A DNA stretch of 9,859 nt from an uncultured Eubacteriales bacterium. Its GTDB lineage: Bacteria > Bacillota > Clostridia > Oscillospirales > Oscillospiraceae. The stretch spans positions 1-9,859 of the forward strand of contig CABSBF010000065.1 of assembly GCA_902475855.1 (NCBI GenBank). The letters are read 5' to 3'. A model generated the notes under the pieces. That model was not told where the DNA came from. It worked only from the letters and a program-made list of their open reading frames with translations, and did not search any database. Position numbers and translations under genes: made by a program. Shown piece by piece: positions 1 to 4,252 of the stretch. Each line of letters opens with the position of its first letter. Position 1 is the first letter of the stretch.

Positions 1-2
1 AG

Positions 3-41
3 ACCACCATTACTATAACCATAGGAGGATCCTTTTTCTAG
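3..41 (+). CDS. Possible 3' end of an upstream gene (partial)
   Basis: Reading from base 3, a short open stretch encodes TTITITIGGSFF and ends in TAG at 39-41. It enters from outside the window, so the start and the function cannot be judged. The support is indirect: a plus-strand terminator hairpin lies about 20 nt after this stop, so some plus-strand gene should end here. Another frame stops at 16-18. A third stays open to 133, but it would run through two terminators and into a tRNA gene, which is unlikely. This frame is the best guess and no more. Confidence 0.3.
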   Translation, partial: TTITITIGGSFF

Positions 42-61
42 GCATAGCTAAAGCTTTTTGG

Positions 62-86
62 AACCACCGGCACTGCCGGTGGTTTT
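62..86 (+). terminator. Intrinsic terminator of the upstream plus-strand gene
   Basis: A 10-bp stem (62-71 with 75-84) has a 3-nt loop (72-74) and a CCACCGG/CCGGTGG core. Its last pairs merge into TTTT at 83-86, followed by CTTG. On the minus strand the bases after the hairpin are not T-rich, so it acts on plus-strand transcription entering from the left. It lies back to back with the tRNA terminator, so the two units converge here. Confidence 0.7.
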
Positions 87-93
87 CTTGCTA

Positions 94-130
94 CAAAAAA
101 GCACCGGTGAAAGCAATGCTTTCACCGGTG
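94..130 (-). terminator. Intrinsic terminator of the tRNA-Met/tRNA-Glu unit
   Basis: A perfect 13-bp inverted repeat (102-114 with 118-130) has a 3-nt loop. Read on the minus strand it is followed by CTTTTTTG, the T-run being complementary to 95-100. The stem begins at 130, and 131 is the last base of the encoded CCA of tRNA-Glu, so no bases separate tRNA and terminator. The half-site CACCGGTG is itself a palindrome and occurs at both ends of the stem. Confidence 0.9.
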
Positions 131-205
131 TGGTGACCCGTACGGGACTCGAACCCATGTTACCGCCGTGAAAGGGCGGTGTCTTAACCACTTGACCAAC
201 GGGCC
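131..205 (-). tRNA. tRNA-Glu (anticodon TTC)
   Basis: The minus strand folds into a full 75-nt cloverleaf with an encoded CCA. The acceptor stem pairs GGCCCGT with ACGGGTC, with one G-U pair at 2-71. The anticodon stem is CCGCC/GGCGG around the loop CTTTCAC, giving anticodon TTC (Glu). The T loop is TTCGAGT. The sequence closely resembles the Bacillus tRNA-Glu as I remember it. Its 5' end at 205 touches the CCA end of tRNA-Met at 206, so one RNase P cut would make both ends. Confidence 0.97.
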
Positions 206-281
206 TGGTAGCGGCAATCTGACTCGAACAGATGACAACACGGGTATGAACCGGGTGCTCTACCAACTGAGCTATGCCGCC
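206..281 (-). tRNA. Elongator tRNA-Met (anticodon CAT)
   Basis: This is a 76-nt cloverleaf on the minus strand with an encoded CCA. The acceptor stem is GGCGGCA/TGCCGCT with a G1-U72 pair, and the D stem GCTC/GAGC and T stem ATCTG/CAGAT are perfect. The anticodon loop TTCATAC gives CAT. The paired acceptor end argues against the initiator, which in bacteria has a 1-72 mismatch. The loop and 3' half (CGGTTCATACCCGTG) match the Bacillus elongator tRNA-Met from memory, which makes lysidine-type tRNA-Ile less likely. The anticodon stem has a C28-U42 mismatch (bases 254 and 240). It is the first gene of the tRNA unit, with a predicted leader of about 23 nt. Confidence 0.93.
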
Positions 282-310
282 ATGGTTTTGCTGCCGAAAC
301 AGCAATAGTG

Positions 311-339
311 ATTATATAGGAACATTCTCAATTTGTCAA
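311..339 (-). promoter_or_regulatory. Sigma-A promoter of the tRNA-Met/tRNA-Glu unit
   Basis: On the minus strand, TTGACA (complement of 334-339) and TATAAT (complement of 311-316) are separated by exactly 17 bp. Both hexamers match the consensus perfectly, and A/T-rich tracts lie upstream (about 361-395) as a possible UP element. The expected start is near 304, about 23 nt before tRNA-Met. Such a consensus promoter suits stable RNA genes. Confidence 0.93.
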
Positions 340-469
340 GAGGTTTCTGCAAAATCAGCACATTTTTTTCAGAAAGAAAAAAACGTTTATTTTATCCCGT
401 TTTGGGTATTCTTATGTGAAAGAGCTCTGCGGTTTTTCTCCGCAAATACTGCAAAAGGGAGTCCGATCT

Positions 470-895
470 ATGCGAAAAAAGCTCTACACACTCTGGCAGG
501 AAGCGGTGATCTTCTACCTGGGCGGAATGTTCTACTGCGGCGTGGAACTGCTCTGGCGCGGCTGGACGCACGGCAGTATGTTCCTGCTCGGCGCCGTATG
601 TTTCTATCTGGTAGGCAGTCTTGACCGGCACTGGCATCTTCCCGTGCTGTGGCAGATGATGCTCGGTGCGCTCATCGTCACCTTCTGCGAATTCTGGACG
701 GGCGTGCTCGTCAATGAGATTTTGCAGTGGAACGTCTGGGATTACTCCGCCGCGCCCATGAACCTCATGGGGCAGATCTGTCTGCCCTTCACGCTGCTCT
801 GGTTCGCACTCTGCGGAATCGCGATCTTTCTGGAAGACGGAATGCGGCGGGTGCTGTTCAGTCAGCCGTTTCCGCAGTATCGCTGGGTGGTGTGA
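470..895 (+). CDS. Putative ABC-transporter type IV (CmpB-like) membrane protein
   Basis: This 141-residue membrane protein has four likely membrane segments at about 12-30, 35-53, 58-82 and 100-122. It carries what I recognise as the conserved pattern of the putative ABC-transporter type IV family (PF06541): ELLWRGWTH at 26-34, EFWTGVLVN at 74-82, WDYS at 90-93 and NLMGQICL at 98-105. The family name suggests a transporter permease, but its real function is not established and no ATPase gene lies nearby. I chose ATG 470 because AAAAGGGA (453-460) sits 9 nt upstream. A GTG at 416 is in frame but has no good ribosome binding site and would add an odd N-terminus. Upstream lie the divergent tRNA genes, and no convincing promoter is visible between. 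Its 3' end overlaps the convergent gene by 38 bp. Confidence 0.8.
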   Translation: MRKKLYTLWQEAVIFYLGGMFYCGVELLWRGWTHGSMFLLGAVCFYLVGSLDRHWHLPVLWQMMLGALIVTFCEFWTGVLVNEILQWNVWDYSAAPMNLMGQICLPFTLLWFALCGIAIFLEDGMRRVLFSQPFPQYRWVV

Positions 896-1700
896 CGCCC
901 GGCAGCGGACGGCTGCGGCGGCCGGTGGCAAAGAGCACCTGCACACTGTTGAGGAACATGAAACCGCCGAGCGCCACACTCACAAGCGCCTCGCCCACAT
1001 TGGCGGCATAAACGGCATCGGTAAGCCCGATGGCGGAGCAGAGCACGGCGCAGAGCGTCCAGAAGCACGTCATGCGGCGGCGGCCCTGATCGAGGCAGAA
1101 TCCCGCAAGCTGATAGGTGCCGAGCATACAGAAAATCGCGGCAAGCAGGCGGAAGCCATAGTCATGGATGGAGGGATCGGTATTCCAGGTCTGGAAATTC
1201 AGGATCAGCCGCACGACCAGATAGACGCTGACCGCCATATACAAAAGCGCCGGTGGTTTCTGCCCGCTCATGCGCATCCCGGCAAAGGCTGCCATACACC
1301 CCGCCGCAAGAAAGGCCAACCACGGCAGGAGTTTTTGCAATACAACGGAAAAACCGGAGGCAACCGGCTGCACCGCCGTTTTTCCCTGTGTCAGAAGAAA
1401 AATATTTCCCGCAGCCAGCAGCAGGGCGCATGCAATCTGCACCAGATTCAGCGGGCGGTTGACGGGAAAAACCTCCTGCCAGCTCCGCTTTTTGCGCAGG
1501 GGACGTAATAGCAGGATCACTGCGGCAGCATACAGTACCAGAAGGGCGATCAGTACGATGTGCATCCTGCTGCCGGGAAGGAGCGTCCCGTCGCTCAGAA
1601 GCTCGTTTGCAAGCTGATAACGGCGCAGCAGTGCACCCGCCAGCGCGGCGGCAAGGGTCAGAAAGAGCAGCAGTCCCTGAGAATTGAGGAGCTTTTTCAT
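858..1700 (-). CDS. Multi-pass membrane protein of unknown function
   Basis: This 280-residue integral membrane protein belongs to no family I recognise. About eight hydrophobic segments are visible: residues 9-26, 47-66, 84-104, 122-144, 150-167, 183-203, 211-232 and 236-258. A basic stretch (RPLRKKR, 66-72) follows segment 2 and another (GRRRM, 206-210) follows segment 6; both would fit cytoplasmic loops. WNTDPSIHDYGFRLL (172-186) precedes segment 6 and might be conserved. The tail from 259 is polar and proline-rich. No catalytic, ATP-binding or substrate motif is visible. The start is ATG 1700, with GGGAGGCG (complement of 1706-1713) 5 nt upstream and an extended -10 promoter before that. 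Its last 38 bp overlap the end of the convergent CmpB-like gene. No terminator is visible after its stop. Confidence 0.8.
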   Translation of the reverse strand: MKKLLNSQGLLLFLTLAAALAGALLRRYQLANELLSDGTLLPGSRMHIVLIALLVLYAAAVILLLRPLRKKRSWQEVFPVNRPLNLVQIACALLLAAGNIFLLTQGKTAVQPVASGFSVVLQKLLPWLAFLAAGCMAAFAGMRMSGQKPPALLYMAVSVYLVVRLILNFQTWNTDPSIHDYGFRLLAAIFCMLGTYQLAGFCLDQGRRRMTCFWTLCAVLCSAIGLTDAVYAANVGEALVSVALGGFMFLNSVQVLFATGRRSRPLPGVTPPSDTAETAD

Positions 1701-1730
1701 GAAATCGCCTCCCGGAAATTTTCTGTAAGT

Positions 1731-1759
1731 ATTGTACCATATTCCGAAGAGAAATTACA
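1731..1759 (-). promoter_or_regulatory. Extended -10 promoter of the minus-strand membrane gene
   Basis: On the minus strand, TGGTACAAT (complement of 1731-1739) is an extended -10 element (TGnTACAAT). The -35 position 17 bp upstream (complement of 1754-1759, TGTAAT) is poor, which is usual for extended -10 promoters. The start would fall near 1724, about 24 nt before the ATG at 1700, with the ribosome binding site in between. Confidence 0.65.
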
Positions 1760-1778
1760 TAGCGCACAGAAAAAAATT

Positions 1779-1798
1779 CGTTCGACAGAAATCGAGCG
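1779..1798. repeat. Imperfect inverted repeat between the divergent promoters
   Basis: CGTTCGA (1779-1785) and TCGAGCG (1792-1798) are inverted copies with one mismatch and a 6-bp spacer. They lie between the promoter of the minus-strand membrane gene and the rimP promoter, where an operator could be. I do not recognise the motif as the site of any known regulator, and an arm this short can arise by chance. Confidence 0.3.
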
Positions 1799-1844
1799 CT
1801 GCAAGCCTGTTTTTTCGGAAAAAGTTCTGCATTTCGGAGGAAAA

Positions 1845-1860
1845 AGTGCCCGAAAGCACT
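1845..1860. repeat. Short inverted repeat touching the rimP -35 box
   Basis: AGTGC (1845-1849) and GCACT (1856-1860) form a perfect 5-bp inverted repeat with a 6-bp spacer. Its last base is the first T of the -35 box TTGCAT. The position would suit an operator, but the arms are very short. Confidence 0.25.
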
Positions 1861-1888
1861 TGCATTATGAAAAACGCCGTGCTATAAT
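1860..1888 (+). promoter_or_regulatory. Sigma-A promoter of the rimP-nusA-infB operon
   Basis: TTGCAT (1860-1865) and TATAAT (1883-1888) are 17 bp apart. TGC directly before TATAAT also makes it an extended -10 element. The -10 box is perfect and the -35 box matches at four of six places. The start should be near 1895, giving a leader of about 82 nt before the rimP ATG, with the hairpin at 1915-1940 inside it. Confidence 0.9.
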
Positions 1889-1914
1889 AACAGCAATCTA
1901 TAGTATACGTTACT

Positions 1915-1950
1915 AAAGAGAGGGGATTTCCCCTCTCTTTCTTCTTGACT
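1915..1950 (+). terminator. Attenuator-like hairpin in the rimP-nusA leader
   Basis: An 11-bp perfect stem (1915-1925 with 1930-1940) has an ATTT loop. Its GC-rich core is GAGAGGGG/CCCCTCTC, followed by an interrupted pyrimidine tract TTTCTTCTTG and, after GAC, TTTTT. It lies downstream of the predicted transcription start and just before the rimP ribosome binding site (GGAGGA, 1965-1970), so transcripts must cross it to reach the operon. A broken U-tract suits a weak, factor-assisted terminator. As I recall, NusA-dependent attenuation of its own operon leader is described in Bacillus subtilis; applying that here is inference. I see no clear competing antiterminator. Confidence 0.65.
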
Positions 1951-1976
1951 TTTTGATTTTTTCTGGAGGAACGATT

Positions 1977-2429
1977 ATGAAGATCACCGAACAGGTCTGG
2001 CAGTTTGCCGAGCCCCTGGTGCAGGCGCAGGGATGCAGCCTTTGGGATGTCGAATACATCCGCGAGGGCGGCGAATGGTTTCTGCGTCTGTACATCGACA
2101 AGGATGGCGGCGTGGATATTGATGACTGCGAGGCCGTTTCCCGCGCGGTCGATCCCGTGCTGGATGAAAAGGATCCGATTCCGGAGAGCTACCGTTTTGA
2201 GGTCTGCTCCGCAGGGCTGGAGCGGGTGCTTAAACGCCCGACCGACTTCGCACGTTTCCTGGGCGAACCGGTTCTGGTCAAGCTCTACCGCCCGAAGGAC
2301 GGCCGGAAGGAAGTTCCCGGCATTCTGAAGGCCTACCAAAACGGTGACGTTACCATTTCTGCCGGCGGGCAGGAAATCACATTTGAAAAAGCGGAGGTCG
2401 CATTGGTGCGGCTTCGCGTGGAATTTTAA
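1977..2429 (+). CDS. rimP: Ribosome maturation factor RimP
   Basis: RimP (YlxS/YhbC family) binds the 30S subunit and helps late assembly, including incorporation of S12 in other bacteria. The product has 150 residues, the usual length. The N-terminal alpha/beta domain covers about 1-83, with LRLYIDKDGGVDIDDCEAVS at 36-55 as the family signature. It is followed by YRFEVCSAGLERVLKRP (72-88), where relatives usually have a Ser-Ser-Pro-Gly stretch. The C-terminal Sm-like barrel is about 90-150. I chose ATG 1977 because GGAGGA (1965-1970) lies 6 nt upstream; an in-frame TTG at 1953 would place this Shine-Dalgarno sequence inside the gene. It is first in the operon, and its stop TAA is part of the nusA ribosome binding site. 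Confidence 0.95.
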   Translation: MKITEQVWQFAEPLVQAQGCSLWDVEYIREGGEWFLRLYIDKDGGVDIDDCEAVSRAVDPVLDEKDPIPESYRFEVCSAGLERVLKRPTDFARFLGEPVLVKLYRPKDGRKEVPGILKAYQNGDVTISAGGQEITFEKAEVALVRLRVEF

Positions 2430-2439
2430 GGAGGACAAC

Positions 2440-3522
2440 ATGAACTCGAACGCTGAGATTTTTGCGGCTCTGCGCCAGTTGGAAAAAGAACGCGGCATCC
2501 CCGTAGATTACATGGTCGAGCGCATCACGCAGGCACTGGTCGCTGCCTATAAAAAGGATAAGGACGGCTACACGGATAATGTTTTCGTCGAGCTGACCGA
2601 GCAGAAAATGCAGATGTATGCCCAGAAGGAAGTCGTGGACGAGGTCTTCACGCCCGCTACGGAGATCGCTCTGGACGCTGCCCGCAAGATCGATCCCAAC
2701 GCACAGGAGGGTGATCTTGTCAATGTTGAAATTCAGACGCAGGCCTTCGGCCGCATCGCGGCACAGACGGCCAAGCAGGTCATCATCCAGGGCATCCGCG
2801 AAGCTGAGCGCGGCATGGTCTTTGAGAGCTTCTCCTCCAAGGAGCACGAGATCCTCACCGGCACTGTCCTGCGCATTGAGCCGGGCTCCGGCGATATGAC
2901 CATCCGCATCGGGCAGGGCACCGACCGCACCGACGCGCTGCTGGCCGCCGGCGAGCAGGTCAAAACCGAGCATTTTACCGAGGGCGACATGATCCGCGTG
3001 TATGTCGTGGAGGTACGCCGCAGCAATCGCGGCCCGCAGGTCCTCGTTTCCAGAACGCACCCGGCACTGGTCAAGCGCCTGTTCGAGCTGGAGGTCCCGG
3101 AAATCGCTTCCGGTGCGGTGGAGATCCGCTCCATCGCCAGAGAACCCGGCTCCCGTACCAAGATCGCCGTCCATGCCACAGAGGAAAACATTGATCCCGT
3201 CGGCGCCTGCGTCGGTACGCGCGGCGCGCGTGTCGGCGCAGTCGTGGATGAATTGCAGGGGGAAAAGATGGACATCGTCGTCTGGTCGGAGGATATGGCA
3301 CAGTTCGTTGCCTCCGCGCTTTCCCCGGCGGATGTCATCTCCGTTACGCCGCTGCCCGGCCTCAAGGCCTGCCGCGTGATTGTACCGGACGACCAGCTTT
3401 CGCTGGCCATTGGTAAGGAAGGTCAGAATGCACGGCTTGCCGCGCGTCTGACCGGCTGCAAAATTGATATCAAGCCCGCTTCCCAGGCGGAGCTGTTTGA
3501 AGAAGCGCCCGTCGAGGCGTAA
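2440..3522 (+). CDS. nusA: Transcription termination/elongation factor NusA
   Basis: NusA binds RNA polymerase and nascent RNA and modulates pausing, termination and antitermination. The product has 360 residues, the short Firmicutes form without the extra C-terminal repeats of E. coli NusA. Domain order is the RNA polymerase-binding N-domain (about 1-125), S1 (135-205), KH1 (about 230-300, with GTRG at 259-262) and KH2 (302-346, with GKEG at 325-328 followed by QNARLAARLTG). An acidic tail ends in ELFEEAPVEA. The start is ATG 2440, with AAGGAGG (2428-2434) overlapping the rimP stop; an in-frame ATG at 2344 lies inside rimP and would add 32 unrelated residues. NusA may act on the hairpins of its own operon, at 1915-1940 and 6562-6595 (inference). 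Confidence 0.97.
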   Translation: MNSNAEIFAALRQLEKERGIPVDYMVERITQALVAAYKKDKDGYTDNVFVELTEQKMQMYAQKEVVDEVFTPATEIALDAARKIDPNAQEGDLVNVEIQTQAFGRIAAQTAKQVIIQGIREAERGMVFESFSSKEHEILTGTVLRIEPGSGDMTIRIGQGTDRTDALLAAGEQVKTEHFTEGDMIRVYVVEVRRSNRGPQVLVSRTHPALVKRLFELEVPEIASGAVEIRSIAREPGSRTKIAVHATEENIDPVGACVGTRGARVGAVVDELQGEKMDIVVWSEDMAQFVASALSPADVISVTPLPGLKACRVIVPDDQLSLAIGKEGQNARLAARLTGCKIDIKPASQAELFEEAPVEA

Positions 3523-3552
3523 TCCCGTTTATATCCGAGGGGAGGAAATACC

Positions 3553-3831
3553 GTGCCGAAGAAAATACCGATGCGGCAATGCCTCGGCTGCCGCGAAATG
3601 AAGCCGAAGCGAGAGCTGATTCGTGTCGTGCGCAGCCCGGAAGGGCAGGTCTGCATCGACTGCAAGGGCAAGGCAAACGGCCGCGGCGCGTATCTCTGTC
3701 CCAATCCGGATTGCCTGAAAAAGGCAATTAAGACAAAGGCGCTGGCACGTGCGCTGGAAGTGGAAATCCCGCAGGAGATCTATGACGCCCTGCTGGCAGA
3801 ACTGGAGGCAGAAACAAATGGAACAGAATAG
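3553..3831 (+). CDS. rnpM: YlxR-family RNA-binding protein (RNase P modulator RnpM)
   Basis: This 92-residue protein belongs to the YlxR/DUF448 family, found between nusA and infB. The B. subtilis member has been described as an RNA-binding modulator of RNase P (RnpM); the role here is by homology. The signature is MRQCLGC at 7-13, ELIRVVRSPEG at 21-31 and GRGAYLC at 43-49. Six cysteines at 10, 13, 34, 37, 49 and 54 form CxxC, CxxC and Cx4C pairs, more than I remember from Bacillus. The start is GTG 3553, with GGAGG (3541-3545) 7 nt upstream. It follows nusA by 30 nt and overlaps ylxQ by 14 nt. The acidic tail may be helical. Confidence 0.93.
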   Translation: MPKKIPMRQCLGCREMKPKRELIRVVRSPEGQVCIDCKGKANGRGAYLCPNPDCLKKAIKTKALARALEVEIPQEIYDALLAELEAETNGTE

Positions 3832-4237
3832 AAGTCTGGGTCTGCTCGCCATCTCGCGTAAGGGCGGCAACCTCACAATCGGTGAGGAGCAGGTCGGCGC
3901 GATTGCGAGAGCCGGACGCGCGAGGCTGCTGCTCGTGGCTTCGGACGCGTCGGATCACACGGTGCGCCGGGCGCGCAGCTTTGTTGCGGGAACGGCACAG
4001 CCGCTGCTCCGTCTGTCCTTTACCAAAGATGAGCTGGGCGACGCGCTTGGCGTTTCAAGCTGTGCAATGGCCGCAATCACGGACGTGCGGTTGGCGCAGG
4101 CCTTTGTCAAAACACTGGGGGAGCCGGAAAAGTATGCAGAGCTTCTCGGAGATCTGGATGTGCGCGTCCAGCGCGTGGAAAAGCGCCGCGAGGAAGAGAA
4201 AGCGCACAGATACAATGTCCGGCATGGAAAGAAGTAA
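3818..4237 (+). CDS. ylxQ: L7Ae-family RNA-binding protein YlxQ
   Basis: YlxQ is a small relative of ribosomal proteins L7Ae/L30e, expected to bind kink-turn-like RNA; its cellular role is not settled. The L7Ae fold covers about residues 5-102: SLGLLAISRKGGNLTIGEEQV at the start, RLLLVASDASDHT at 36-48 and the FTKDELGDALGVSSCAMAAI region at 68-87. After it comes a charged extension (103-139) rich in Glu, Arg and Lys, probably a helix with a basic end. The product has 139 residues, longer than the roughly 100 I recall for B. subtilis YlxQ. The start is ATG 3818, with GGAGG (3804-3808) 9 nt upstream inside the preceding gene. The 14-nt overlap suggests translational coupling. Confidence 0.9.
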   Translation: MEQNRSLGLLAISRKGGNLTIGEEQVGAIARAGRARLLLVASDASDHTVRRARSFVAGTAQPLLRLSFTKDELGDALGVSSCAMAAITDVRLAQAFVKTLGEPEKYAELLGDLDVRVQRVEKRREEEKAHRYNVRHGKK

Positions 4238-4252
4238 CTTGGAGGTGGCTTT

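Noticed and set aside
416..469. Longer N-terminus for the CmpB-like protein from GTG 416
   Set aside because: No ribosome binding site precedes 416, whereas AAAAGGGA is well spaced before ATG 470 and the family pattern starts after it.
274..624. Plus-strand open frame of 116 codons across the tRNA promoter
   Set aside because: It overlaps the tRNA control region and the CmpB-like gene in another frame and has no family pattern.
2344..2439. Longer NusA starting at ATG 2344
   Set aside because: It would lie inside rimP and add 32 residues unlike any NusA. ATG 2440 has a perfect ribosome binding site.
1755..2498. Minus-strand open frame of 247 codons across the rimP promoter and gene
   Set aside because: It runs through the promoter, the leader hairpin and rimP. 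Its C-terminal part is translated noncoding DNA.
2377..3174. Minus-strand open frame of 265 codons opposite nusA
   Set aside because: It is an antisense shadow of nusA with no start signals and a leucine/aspartate-rich product typical of reversed coding sequence.
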